A stretch of DNA of 64,000 bases from positions 2,170,001 through 2,234,000 of the forward strand of contig NZ_CP090376.1 of NCBI RefSeq assembly GCF_022836875.1, read 5' to 3'. Made by a program: the position numbers and the translations under genes. The notes beneath the pieces were generated by a model, which saw only the letters and a list, made by a program, of their open reading frames with translations, was not told the origin of the DNA and did not search any database. This DNA is from Flavobacterium enshiense. Its GTDB lineage: Bacteria > Bacteroidota > Bacteroidia > Flavobacteriales > Flavobacteriaceae. Shown one piece after another: positions 36,404 to 44,450 of the stretch. The stretch's first letter is position 1. Every line of letters starts with the position of its first letter.

Positions 36404-36531
36404 TAATGTACCACCGGCTTTAAGAAGTTTTGGATTTTTGTTTCTTTAAATTGTTTTATCACAAAGTCAAATATACAAAAAGACCGTCCCATTATACATC
36501 AAAACCCCACTTGCACAAAACCGCTGTTAGC
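36404..36531 (-). repeat. attC of cassette 32, degenerate
   Basis: 128 nt. The R' core is lost (gtaatg instead of NNNaac+g) and the R' arm reads gtaccaccgg. Inner arms taagaagttttgga / ccccacttgcac do not pair. Likely inactive. Confidence 0.75.
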
Positions 36532-36547
36532 TGGAGTTTTATAAAAA

Positions 36548-36796
36548 TTATAGTTTAAAAAAATAAATAGTTCCCATTACAATTACATATAAAAAAATAA
36601 TTAGTACTAAAGGAAATGCAATCCAATTAATTCTTACTTTTTTATCGTTGTAGAATAAGATGATTAAAATTATTCCAATTAGAAAAATAGGTAGTCCCGC
36701 AATTAATGAATATGGGTTTAAGCATAATAATCCTCCTATGGTAATTAATCCTTTTGATAAATATGACTTTAGTTTTATTGTTTTATTATTTGTCAT
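36548..36796 (-). CDS. cassette 32: small membrane protein
   Basis: 82 residues with two or three hydrophobic segments (GLITIGGLLCLNPYSLIAGL, LPIFLIGIILIILFY, IAFPLVLIIFLYVIVMG). No family. It lies between a degenerate attC and a truncated one, so this cassette is probably fixed in place. Confidence 0.58.
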   Translation of the reverse strand: MTNNKTIKLKSYLSKGLITIGGLLCLNPYSLIAGLPIFLIGIILIILFYNDKKVRINWIAFPLVLIIFLYVIVMGTIYFFKL

Positions 36797-36852
36797 ATTG
36801 GAGGGTTTTGAGCGTTATGATCTTAGTTAATAATAAAATAATTACTGATTAT

Positions 36853-36878
36853 AAAATTCTTAAAAAACCGCTGTTAGA
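36853..36878 (-). repeat. truncated attC of cassette 31
   Basis: Only the R''-side half (attcttaaaaaaccgctgtt then aga) survives; the R' half is missing, fusing cassettes 31 and 32. Confidence 0.75.
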
Positions 36879-36888
36879 AGTAGTGCCT

Positions 36889-37272
36889 TTAAAATTGAAG
36901 AGGAATTCGTTTTAATTCTTTCCAATTTTCTCCACTTATTAGATCTACAGTTTCTTTTGTTGAGAATAATTTTTCGTATGCCAGTTTTAAAAAAGTATCT
37001 TCTTTATCTTGTTTTTCATGGGGAATATTGTATTTGTCGCTTCCAATTTTATAGATAAAAAATGAAAAACCATAATCTGTATAATACGGTTCTTGTTTAA
37101 TTACTATTTTTAAATTCTTGGAATTGTTTACATAAATATGTTGAGTTGCCCATTTTTGACTATTAATTTCGGAAACCTTAATTTCTTCTAAAGTATAGTC
37201 ATATTTGTCGATTAAGATTTGAAATAATTCTTTGCCTTTTACGTTAAAATTATCAATTTTATTTTCTGACAT
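36889..37272 (-). CDS. cassette 31: hypothetical protein, paralogue of cassette 21
   Basis: 127 residues from the ATG at 37272 (MSENKIDNFNVKGKELFQIL). It is about 90% identical to the product of 43848-44243, from which it differs at 12 positions and by a 4-residue deletion. Small, charged, cytoplasmic (EPYYTDYGFSFFIYKIGSDK). An upstream open frame through the attC is ignored since the paralogue starts at the same methionine. Confidence 0.68.
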   Translation of the reverse strand: MSENKIDNFNVKGKELFQILIDKYDYTLEEIKVSEINSQKWATQHIYVNNSKNLKIVIKQEPYYTDYGFSFFIYKIGSDKYNIPHEKQDKEDTFLKLAYEKLFSTKETVDLISGENWKELKRIPLQF

Positions 37273-37305
37273 ATAGTTGTAGATGAAGTTTGTAACGGCA
37301 TTACT

Positions 37306-37436
37306 GCTAACGTCCCGCCGGCTTTCAGAAGTTGGGGATTTTTGTTCCCAAACCATTCCATTAAGACTGATGTCAAATATATAAAATTGCCTTTAAATTT
37401 TGCCTAAAACCCCAATTTCACAAAACCGCTGTTGTG
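37306..37436 (-). repeat. attC of cassette 30, type A2
   Basis: 131 nt with the A2 spacer (caaatatataaaattgcc ...). Arms cagaagttgggg / ccccaatttcac. Confidence 0.9.
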
Positions 37437-37445
37437 CGATCGCTT

Positions 37446-37667
37446 TTATATTTTGTTATCCTCTTTTAGTTTATCTAAATAATCACTTGAATTTCCGTTC
37501 CAATAACATTTAATACATCGATTATTCACGAATTCATGTTCACAATTTTCGTAACCATATAAAATGTTTGAACATTCGGGACAAAGATTTTCCATCGATG
37601 ATGAATCTTTATAAAATTCACTTTTGCACTCATCACAAATTTTTATTTCATGTATTTCTGAACTCAT
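37446..37667 (-). CDS. cassette 30, gene 2: zinc-ribbon protein
   Basis: 73 residues with four cysteine pairs or CxH motifs (CDECKSEFYKD, LCPECSNILYG, CEHEFVNNRCIKC), implying two small zinc-binding knuckles. Its start ATG overlaps the stop of the upstream membrane microprotein (ATGA), so the two are translationally coupled. Role unknown. Confidence 0.68.
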   Translation of the reverse strand: MSSEIHEIKICDECKSEFYKDSSSMENLCPECSNILYGYENCEHEFVNNRCIKCYWNGNSSDYLDKLKEDNKI

Positions 37668-37843
37668 AGTTTATTTTTAAATATTCTATCGTAAAATAGT
37701 ATAACTAATAAAAATAGGATTATTATTAATGGTGTAAGTTTCATCTCAGTTTTTACGTTATGACTTGAAGCCATAACACAGATCCAAAAAAAGACAACTA
37801 TTAATATTGCTAAAATTAATATTGATTTAAATAGTATTTTCAT
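37664..37843 (-). CDS. cassette 30, gene 1: 59-residue membrane protein
   Basis: ATG at 37841-37843, TGA at 37664-37666. 59 residues with two hydrophobic segments (SILILAILIVVFFWICVM and LTPLIIILFLLVILFY). The stop overlaps the start of the zinc-ribbon gene by the ATGA arrangement, which strongly supports a real gene. The cassette is therefore bicistronic. Confidence 0.6.
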   Translation of the reverse strand: MKILFKSILILAILIVVFFWICVMASSHNVKTEMKLTPLIIILFLLVILFYDRIFKNKL

Positions 37844-37935
37844 TTAGATGCGTTTCAAAATTTATCTCCAATATTTTTACAGATTTCAGAGTTGTTTCTT
37901 AGTTTTTCAGTTGCGTACTGTTACACAAAGTGTCG

Positions 37936-38100
37936 CAATACGTCCCGCCGGCTTTGTGGCAGATGGGGATTTTTATTACTGTTGATTACAAATGTACCGA
38001 AAAGTTTGAAAGAAAAAAGTTGAAAAAGAGGAGAGAAGTGCAAACACTGACCCTTACCGATAAATCCCCAAAACCCCGCTTGCACAAAACCGCTGTTAGC
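37936..38100 (-). repeat. attC of cassette 29, type B
   Basis: 165 nt. R' core altered (caatac for cacaac). Arms gtggcagatgggg / ccccgcttgcac. -7 variant TACATTTG. Confidence 0.86.
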
Positions 38101-38383
38101 TGTAGTTGCTCTTTATCCATTCATTAATTTGGTATCCATAAATAATAAAAATAATTAATTCGATGATTTGAATAATTATTATTGAAAACAAAACTTTGAA
38201 AACCATTTTAGGTTTAAATCGGCTCAGATAAATATTATTTGATATTAATTGAAAAATACCAAACATAATATTAAATGCAATAATAGCTAAATCTCCGCCC
38301 GACATTCCTGCACAGCGATAAAAGATAAAAGCAAACATAAAAATTGAAATCAATATATTAAATACAATAAAATTTTTAAGCAT
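38096..38383 (-). CDS. cassette 29: small membrane protein
   Basis: 95 residues with three hydrophobic segments (FIVFNILISIFMFAFIFY, LAIIAFNIMFGIFQLIS, VLFSIIIIQIIELIIFIIYG). The stop codon is the TAA of the attC core. No family recognised. Confidence 0.6.
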   Translation of the reverse strand: MLKNFIVFNILISIFMFAFIFYRCAGMSGGDLAIIAFNIMFGIFQLISNNIYLSRFKPKMVFKVLFSIIIIQIIELIIFIIYGYQINEWIKSNYS

Positions 38384-38439
38384 TTTATATTGTTTAGGTT
38401 TTGTATTTCGTTAGTTTTCATTTCGTTTGGCCAATTACA

Positions 38440-38571
38440 GCTAACGTCCCGCCGGCTTTCAGAAGTTGGGGATTTTTGTTCCCATTCCATTCCATTAGGA
38501 TTGAAGCCAAATATACAAAAAGACCGTTCCATTATACACTAAAGCCCCAATTTCTTAAAACCGCTGTTGTG
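38440..38571 (-). repeat. attC of cassette 28, type A
   Basis: 132 nt, arms cagaagttgggg / ccccaatttctta; TATATTTG present. Supplies the stop codon of the 38555 gene in the third frame (tttTAA). Confidence 0.92.
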
Positions 38572-38941
38572 CGACGTTTTTCTTTTCAATTAACCATTTT
38601 TGACAATTTATTCTTTGATTTTCTTTTTTAAAATGTGGCAAGTGTCTTTCGATTTCATTTATGCAAAAAGCAAAAATAGTTTCATCGTTTAGTCCTATTA
38701 ATTTATCACTTTTATTAATTTCAAATTTTTCAATCAAAAAAAATGCGGTCCACACATTGATCCAATATTGTCCTTCTTGTAGGTAAGTGTAAAAATCTTC
38801 TAAAGTCCTAGTTTCTTTATAGTAAGTTGTAATTTCATCTAACTTTTTATAAATTTCATTTTCTTTTTTATCAAATTGAAAAGGTTCTATATCATTTTGA
38901 TAAGCTATTTTACAAGTAACTATATAACTGTTAGAGTCCAT
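38555..38941 (-). CDS. cassette 28, gene 2: hypothetical protein ending in attC
   Basis: 128 residues, soluble, acidic/basic mixed (DEITTYYKETRTLEDFYTYL, QEGQYWINVWTAFFLIEKF). The last six residues (VAQQRF) and the stop are read from the attC. It is the second gene of a two-gene cassette, 31 bases after the membrane gene. Immunity-like size; family not recognised. Confidence 0.6.
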   Translation of the reverse strand: MDSNSYIVTCKIAYQNDIEPFQFDKKENEIYKKLDEITTYYKETRTLEDFYTYLQEGQYWINVWTAFFLIEKFEINKSDKLIGLNDETIFAFCINEIERHLPHFKKENQRINCQKWLIEKKNVAQQRF

Positions 38942-38972
38942 TTAAATTGAAATGTTTAGGTATTAAAATTAT

Positions 38973-39329
38973 CTAATTTTTTTTTGATAATTCAGCTTCA
39001 GTTTTTGCTCTTTTTTGAAGAATAAATTTTATTAAGTTCAAGATTCCTAAGCTTGGTAAATACATAAATATTCCAACAACTAAGTATGTATATAACGTTC
39101 CTGCTATAATATTTTCAAATTTGAAATTTGCTTTATTCCAAGCCCAATTTACAAGTATCAAAAAAATAACAATAAAAACTTGAATTATAAGAGATTTGTT
39201 AAGGATTTTAATCAATCTAGTAATTGAGAATTTTTTAAAAATTTCAGTTTTGTAAATATTCCATACAACTGGAATTAAAAATAATAATATTACAAGAACA
39301 GTAACTATTTCTATATCTCCTACTATCAT
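38973..39329 (-). CDS. cassette 28, gene 1: membrane protein
   Basis: 118 residues from the ATG at 39329, with three hydrophobic segments (IEIVTVLVILLFLIPVVW, SLIIQVFIVIFLILVNWAW, YTYLVVGIFMYLPSLGIL). It precedes the 38555 gene in the same cassette. A longer open frame through the attC is probably not used. Confidence 0.58.
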   Translation of the reverse strand: MIVGDIEIVTVLVILLFLIPVVWNIYKTEIFKKFSITRLIKILNKSLIIQVFIVIFLILVNWAWNKANFKFENIIAGTLYTYLVVGIFMYLPSLGILNLIKFILQKRAKTEAELSKKN

Positions 39330-39369
39330 ATTTTTAGCTACTATTTCGTTTTGTTCGGTCAAAATGTCG

Positions 39370-39501
39370 CACAACGTCCCGCCGGCTTTAAGAAGTTGGG
39401 GATTTTTGTTCCCGAACCATTCCATTAGGACTGAAGTCAAATATACAAAAAGACCGTTCCATTATACACCCAAACCCCAATTTCTTAAAACCACTGTTAC
39501 C
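39370..39501 (-). repeat. attC of cassette 27, type A
   Basis: 132 nt; R'' side ccactgtt (one change). Arms taagaagttgggg / ccccaatttctta. Confidence 0.92.
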
Positions 39502-39508
39502 AGCAGGC

Positions 39509-39952
39509 TTAATATTCTGTATCCCAATTTCTATATGAATCAAAGTTTTGCAATAATTTATAAGCTACAATACTTGTCGTTTTTGATTTTAATTTTATTC
39601 CAAGAAGCTTTTCTTGATGATTTTTAAAATATATTAATTCATATGGACCGTTGAAGATTTTATTCTGACATTTTAAATTCAATTTTGCGACTTTTTGATT
39701 ATCAAAACTTAAGTTCCATTGAGTATTGTCTGTTTCGTCTTCCGCTAAATAATTATAAATTTCTGGAATTGCGAATTTCTTTTCATAAAACATAATATAA
39801 TTTACAAGTAAATCATCTTTACAATCTTTTCCATTATATGACATTTCATAAATAGCCCATTGGCCAATTAGTTTTTTTGAGGCTAATTCTTCACGAGTTT
39901 CACACGAAATTAATAAAAATATAAAGGTAATAAGGTATAGATATCTAAGCAT
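39509..39952 (-). CDS. cassette 27: lipocalin-like lipoprotein
   Basis: 147 residues. MLRYLYLITFIFLLISCETR ends in a lipobox. KKLIGQWAIYEMSYNGKD recalls the first strand of lipocalin-like domains (G.W). Remainder beta-rich. Ligand unknown. Confidence 0.62.
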   Translation of the reverse strand: MLRYLYLITFIFLLISCETREELASKKLIGQWAIYEMSYNGKDCKDDLLVNYIMFYEKKFAIPEIYNYLAEDETDNTQWNLSFDNQKVAKLNLKCQNKIFNGPYELIYFKNHQEKLLGIKLKSKTTSIVAYKLLQNFDSYRNWDTEY

Positions 39953-39997
39953 AATATGGACAGTATAGTTTTTAAAGTCATTTTTGGCAAGCTTGCT

Positions 39998-40128
39998 GGT
40001 AACGTCCCGCCGGCTTTAAGAAGTTGGGGATTTTTGTTCCCAAACCATTCCATTAGGACTGAAGTCAAATATATAAAATTGCCTTTAAATTTTGCCTAAA
40101 ACCCCAATTTCACAAAACCGCTGTTAGC
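39998..40128 (-). repeat. attC of cassette 26, type A2
   Basis: 131 nt; arms taagaagttgggg / ccccaatttcac, a half-matched pair. Cores ggtaac / gttagc. Confidence 0.91.
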
Positions 40129-40137
40129 GGTAGTTTC

Positions 40138-40482
40138 TTAACTATCGATATTTCCTATGTCAAATCCATCATAAGATTCTAAACCATATTTATCGGCTAG
40201 CTCATAGAAATATTTATTTCTTGCATCTAATGAGTTAGGTGTATGGATTTCAATTTTTTCAATATGAAGATAAAAGAAAGGAGTTTCATCTTCTTCAACT
40301 TCAGCATCAAAAATATCTACGATTTTAAATCCAATATTTTCCAGGATTCCACTCACTTTCAAAAGTTTATTTTTGCTTTCGTCAGTAAAAAAATACCCGT
40401 ATAGCAATGGTTTTGATGTGTCAAAATCATCCTTGTTTTTTAAATCATTAAAAAAATCAATTACTGTTTCTATTGTTATCAT
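40138..40482 (-). CDS. cassette 26: RraB-like (ribonuclease E inhibitor) protein
   Basis: 114 residues from the ATG at 40482. LLYGYFFTDESKNKLLKVSG, a central GFKIVDIFDAE and the end LADKYGLESYDGFDIG fit the RraB fold (two-strand hydrophobic core, YxxxYDG end). RraB binds and inhibits RNase E in gammaproteobacteria; in Bacteroidota the family also occurs as stand-alone or immunity-like proteins. Function here is inferred. Confidence 0.68.
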   Translation of the reverse strand: MITIETVIDFFNDLKNKDDFDTSKPLLYGYFFTDESKNKLLKVSGILENIGFKIVDIFDAEVEEDETPFFYLHIEKIEIHTPNSLDARNKYFYELADKYGLESYDGFDIGNIDS

Positions 40483-40514
40483 TGTGCGCTTGTCGTCATT
40501 TTTGGCTGAAATTA

Positions 40515-40647
40515 CCGCTAACGTCCCGCCGGCTTTGTGGAGTTGGGGATTTTTGTTCCCAAACCATTCCATTAGGACTGATGTCAAATATATAAAATTG
40601 CCTTTAAATTTTGCCTAAAACCACAATTTCACAAAACCGCTGTTAGT
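40515..40647 (-). repeat. attC of cassette 25, type A2
   Basis: 133 nt; arms gtggagttgggg / ccacaatttcac, a covarying pair (gtg / cac). Cores gctaac / gttagt. Confidence 0.91.
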
Positions 40648-40666
40648 GGCTGTGCAAATTTATTAA

Positions 40667-41122
40667 CTATTCTTCAGAAATTATCGAGTTATATTTTAAG
40701 GAAACATCAGAAGCCTTGTCGTCAAATATTCTTTCCAAACACCACATACATGGATAGATTAAATTTTTTCTCCAATAGTATGGAAATGTATCTTCGCCAA
40801 ATTCATTGCGTTGTCTTTTTAAATAACCTTGTTCATGATTTTTTTCAAAGACTTCTATAATATATAATCCGAAAGCCATTGCAAAGCCAGGTAGAAGATG
40901 TTCATTTTTTGTGCCGATGTATTCTTTATTTAGTTTAATCAATACTTTGTCTACATTTTTCAAAGATTCATCAGAATAATTTAATTTATAACTAAAAACT
41001 TTAGCTAATTCAATTGCATGCTGAGCACCTTCTTTTTGGATTTTCAACACTTCACCATCAGTTTGTTTATGAGTGTTTTTTGGTGAGCTTAAAAGCGAAA
41101 ATATTGATTTAAGTAATTTCAT
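40667..41122 (-). CDS. cassette 25: hypothetical protein
   Basis: 151 residues, mostly helical, no signal peptide (MKLLKSIFSLLSSPKNTHKQ). Central EGAQHAIELAKVFSYKLNYS and LPGFAMAFGLYIIEVFEKNH suggest a soluble helical bundle. Not recognised. Confidence 0.6.
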   Translation of the reverse strand: MKLLKSIFSLLSSPKNTHKQTDGEVLKIQKEGAQHAIELAKVFSYKLNYSDESLKNVDKVLIKLNKEYIGTKNEHLLPGFAMAFGLYIIEVFEKNHEQGYLKRQRNEFGEDTFPYYWRKNLIYPCMWCLERIFDDKASDVSLKYNSIISEE

Positions 41123-41169
41123 TTTGTTTGTTAACTAGTTGATTTTACGTCATTTTTGGGTGCATTGCC

Positions 41170-41301
41170 ACTAACGTCCCGCCGGCTTTAAGAAGTTGGG
41201 GATTTTTGTTCCCAAACCATTCCATTAGGACTGAAGCCAAATTTACAAAAAGATCGTTCCATTAAACACTCAAACCCCGCTTGCACAAAACCGCTGTTAT
41301 A
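41170..41301 (-). repeat. attC of cassette 24, type A
   Basis: 132 nt; arms taagaagttgggg / ccccgcttgcac mismatch, as in a recombinant site. -7 variant TAAATTTG. Cores actaac / gttata. Confidence 0.9.
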
Positions 41302-41309
41302 AGCCGTTT

Positions 41310-41969
41310 TTATTCTGGCCATACAATAGTCATTTTTTGATTATCAATAAATTTTAATTCTGTATAGAGTTTTGTTTTTTTATTTTCCAACTCCTTTATT
41401 CTATCTCCACAATATTTATAAATAACCTTATCGTTATTAAGTAGTTTTTTATAGAAGAAAACAGCAGAATCTTTTTTATTTATTGATTCATAATAGTTTC
41501 CAATATACCAAAGATATTCATCATTTATTTCTGCTGCTTTATTTAAATCGGATAAGCATTTTTCGTATTCTTTTAACTTTAAAAATGCTCCCGCTCTTGC
41601 ACCTAATGATTTAGGGAAATTTATACCGCTTTTTGTAAATTCTTTTACGGCTTCGTTTAGACTGTCATTTTTATATAATATGTCGCCTTTTACAAAATGT
41701 AAATCTTGAATATCAAATTCTTCAAGTTGTGGATTATTCGAAATTATTCCATCTATTTTTTTATATGCCAAAATTTGATTTTGTTTTGAAACTTCGTAGA
41801 TATTATTAATTAAGCTGTCCCATTCTCGATTTTTCGCATTTATTTTTTTACCTTCTTGTTTCAAATTCTCTCTTGTATTATCTAACATTCGATCTATTTC
41901 ATCTCGATTGTCATATTTACATGATGTAAATACAAGTAGAAGTAGAATTATAAAAGTTTCGTTTTTCAT
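41310..41969 (-). CDS. cassette 24: TPR-containing lipoprotein
   Basis: 219 residues. MKNETFIILLLLVFTSCKYD ends in a lipobox. Three or so TPR-like helices follow (LHFVKGDILYKNDSLNEAVK, LGARAGAFLKLKEYEKCLSD, WYIGNYYESINKKDSAVFFY), a protein-binding module. Partner unknown. Confidence 0.7.
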   Translation of the reverse strand: MKNETFIILLLLVFTSCKYDNRDEIDRMLDNTRENLKQEGKKINAKNREWDSLINNIYEVSKQNQILAYKKIDGIISNNPQLEEFDIQDLHFVKGDILYKNDSLNEAVKEFTKSGINFPKSLGARAGAFLKLKEYEKCLSDLNKAAEINDEYLWYIGNYYESINKKDSAVFFYKKLLNNDKVIYKYCGDRIKELENKKTKLYTELKFIDNQKMTIVWPE

Positions 41970-41978
41970 AAAATGGCT

Positions 41979-42140
41979 TATAACGTCCCGCCGGCTTTGT
42001 GGAGTTGGGGATTTTTGTTACTGATGTTTACAAATATACCGAAAAGTTTGAAAGAAAAAACTTGAAATGAAGCAAAGACTTTTGATGTCAGATCGTTCCA
42101 TTAAACACTCAAACCCCAATTTCACAAAACCGCTGTTAGC
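41979..42140 (-). repeat. attC of cassette 23, B/A hybrid
   Basis: 162 nt. Left part (gtttacaaatataccgaaaa) is type B; right part (gatcgttccattaaacact) is type A. Arms gtggagttgggg / ccccaatttcac. Confidence 0.9.
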
Positions 42141-42732
42141 GGTAGTTATTTTCTCTGCGCAGTTTTAAACTTTTTAATTTATTATTGATTAATTGAAATA
42201 TTCCGACGAAAACTAAAAATACAATTACTTTTAAAAATAAGGAGAGTACCAAATTCGAAGGGTAAATACCAACTTCATTATACATTGTCCAAGAGCTTGG
42301 GAGATAGTCTCTATGAAACATGGTAATAATTATAATCATTCTTTCTATTGATATCATCAAAAGAACACTAAATAATATTCGTAGAAAAATGTTTTTTCTA
42401 ATTGCCTTGAATCGTAACAATTGTGTGATTAATACCCAAAGTAAAGGTTGAATCCAAAACCCAAACCAATATTTTCCAAACATTCTGTTCAAAAGTTCAG
42501 TTTTGTCTTCTTGATTTAGGATATTTAATTCAACAAATATTCCGATAATCCATAATATTAAATAGACTATTCCAATGAAGGAAATAAATCGATTTGATTC
42601 TTCATCTATATTTTTGATAATAGGATTTTTAATAAATATTGAGAAAGGAAAGTATAGTATAGTAAATAACCCAAAAGCTGTAAAGAAATCTATTTGAATT
42701 AATTGTAATGTAAAAATTATTTCTTCTGTCAT
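42136..42732 (-). CDS. cassette 23: multi-pass membrane protein
   Basis: 198 residues with five to six hydrophobic segments (FFTAFGLFTILYFPFSIF, FISFIGIVYLILWIIGIFV, WIQPLLWVLITQLL, IFLRILFSVLLMISIERMII, VIVFLVFVGIFQL). Stop is the TAA of the attC core. No family recognised. Confidence 0.6.
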   Translation of the reverse strand: MTEEIIFTLQLIQIDFFTAFGLFTILYFPFSIFIKNPIIKNIDEESNRFISFIGIVYLILWIIGIFVELNILNQEDKTELLNRMFGKYWFGFWIQPLLWVLITQLLRFKAIRKNIFLRILFSVLLMISIERMIIIITMFHRDYLPSSWTMYNEVGIYPSNLVLSLFLKVIVFLVFVGIFQLINNKLKSLKLRRENNYR

Positions 42733-42772
42733 TATTAAGTTGTTGAATTTTCGTTTCGTTGGGATAATTACC

Positions 42773-42934
42773 GCTAACGTCCCGCCGGCTTTAAGAAGTT
42801 GGGGATTTTTGTTACTGACGCTTACAAATATACCGAAAAGTTTGAAAGGAAAAACTTGAAATGGAGCAAAGACTTTTGATTCCAGATTGTTCCATTAAAC
42901 ACTGAAACCCCAATTTCTTAAAACCGCTGTTGGC
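42773..42934 (-). repeat. attC of cassette 22, B/A hybrid
   Basis: 162 nt. Same hybrid spacer as the site at 41979 but with arms taagaagttgggg / ccccaatttctta. Cores gctaac / gttggc. Confidence 0.9.
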
Positions 42935-42943
42935 TGCAGTTTT

Positions 42944-43672
42944 TTATAGAAAATATTTAATATAAAACTCATATTTATCATTTGAATTATATTTTTTGAG
43001 CTTTTTTTCAAGATCTTCTTTTGATATTTTTTTAAGCTTCACTTTTTCATCGACCATATATAATTTAAGAGAATCTTCTTTCATTTTTATAATTTTATAT
43101 GATTCTATCTCGTTTGTAAAAGATGTAAAATAATCGTCAAATATTATTGTGCCATTTAATTCTGAGATATCTTTTTTTATTTTGACGAAAACATCATCAT
43201 GACCAATAAATGAAAAACGTAAAGTTAAGTCGCCTCCATTCTTAGGGATTGTTTTTTTTATAATGACATTTGAGTAGTCAGGATTTAAATTTTCGTTAGT
43301 CTCAACTACGGTGCCAGCTAAATTCATTAAATCTGATTCGTACATCATTTTTAAATTGATTTTTAAAGAGTCAGATTGGCCTTCAATTCTCTCGAGATAT
43401 CTTTCTTCACCACATGGGTGACAATTCTCAAATTTTAAATAAAGTGAATCATTTTTGATTTCATATTTACCTATACCAAATCCTTTTCCTTCCCAACCAA
43501 AGTAGGTATATTTGAATGTGTTAGTGTCTTCAAATTTGTAAAAAAAATCAAAAAAGTAGTTATTTTTTGATTTAGGACTAGAATAATAACCGCTGCTTAT
43601 TGACTGGCTTTGAGAAGTATTAATATAACTAAAAAATAATATTGTTATTATAATTATATTTATATTTCTCAT
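42944..43672 (-). CDS. cassette 22: secreted hypothetical protein
   Basis: 242 residues. Signal peptide MRNINIIIITILFFSYINTS followed by QSQS. Beta-rich mature protein (FKYTYFGWEGKGFGIGKYEI, YLKFENCHPCGEERYLERIE) with a lysine-rich C-terminal helix. Family unknown. Confidence 0.62.
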   Translation of the reverse strand: MRNINIIIITILFFSYINTSQSQSISSGYYSSPKSKNNYFFDFFYKFEDTNTFKYTYFGWEGKGFGIGKYEIKNDSLYLKFENCHPCGEERYLERIEGQSDSLKINLKMMYESDLMNLAGTVVETNENLNPDYSNVIIKKTIPKNGGDLTLRFSFIGHDDVFVKIKKDISELNGTIIFDDYFTSFTNEIESYKIIKMKEDSLKLYMVDEKVKLKKISKEDLEKKLKKYNSNDKYEFYIKYFL

Positions 43673-43705
43673 AAGTAATTAAGGTTTAGTTATTTCAAAA
43701 TTGCA

Positions 43706-43836
43706 GCCAACGTCCCGCCGGCTTTGTGGAGGCGGGGATTTTTGTTCCTTTAGTTTGTTTTGTCACAAAGTCAAATATACAAAAAGATCGTCCCATTATG
43801 CCCCGAAAACCCCACTTGCACAAAACCGCTGTTAGC
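43706..43836 (-). repeat. attC of cassette 21, type A3
   Basis: 131 nt. Spacer begins cctttagtttgttttgtcac, shared only with the degenerate site at 36404. Arms gtggaggcgggg / ccccacttgcac. Confidence 0.9.
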
Positions 43837-43847
43837 AGTAGAGCCTT

Positions 43848-44243
43848 TTAAAATTGATGAGGAATTCGTTTTAATTCTTTCCAATTTTCTCCACTTATCA
43901 GATCTACAGTTTCTTTTGTTGAGAATAATTTTTCGTATGCGAGTTTTAAAAAATCATCGTCTTTATCTTGTTTTTCATGAGGAACATTACAAAGAATATT
44001 GTATTCGTCGTTTCCAATTTTATAGATAAAAAATGAAAAACCATAATCTGTATAATATGGTTCTTGTTTAATTACTATTTTTAAATTCTTGGAATTGTTT
44101 ATATAAATATGTTGAGTTGTCCATTTTTGACCATTAATTTCGGAAACTTTAATTTCTTTTAAAGTATAGTCATATTTGTTGGTTAAGATTTGAAATAATT
44201 CTTTGCCTTTTACGTTAAAATTATCAATTTTATTTTCTGACAT
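43848..44243 (-). CDS. cassette 21: hypothetical protein, paralogue of cassette 31
   Basis: 131 residues, about 90% identical to the 36889 product; the extra four residues are ILCN in the turn NEYNILCNVPHEK (exactly, DEYNILCNVPHEKQ). Both cassettes also share their upstream leader and cassette ends (gttagcagtag / cattactgctaac). Cytoplasmic; function unknown. Confidence 0.68.
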   Translation of the reverse strand: MSENKIDNFNVKGKELFQILTNKYDYTLKEIKVSEINGQKWTTQHIYINNSKNLKIVIKQEPYYTDYGFSFFIYKIGNDEYNILCNVPHEKQDKDDDFLKLAYEKLFSTKETVDLISGENWKELKRIPHQF

Positions 44244-44275
44244 ATAGTTTAGATGAAGTTTGTAATGGCATTACT

Positions 44276-44440
44276 GCTAACGTCCCGCCGGCTTTGTGGC
44301 AGGTGGGGATTTTTATTACTGTTGATTACAAATGTACCGAAAAGTTTGAAAGAAAAAGTTGAAAAAATAGGAGAGAAGTGCAAGCACTAACTCTTCCCGA
44401 TACACACCCAAAACCCCGCTTGCACAAAACCGCTGTTGTG
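44276..44440 (-). repeat. attC of cassette 20, type B
   Basis: 165 nt, arms gtggcaggtgggg / ccccgcttgcac; -7 variant TACATTTG. Confidence 0.9.
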
Positions 44441-44450
44441 CGTAGTAATT

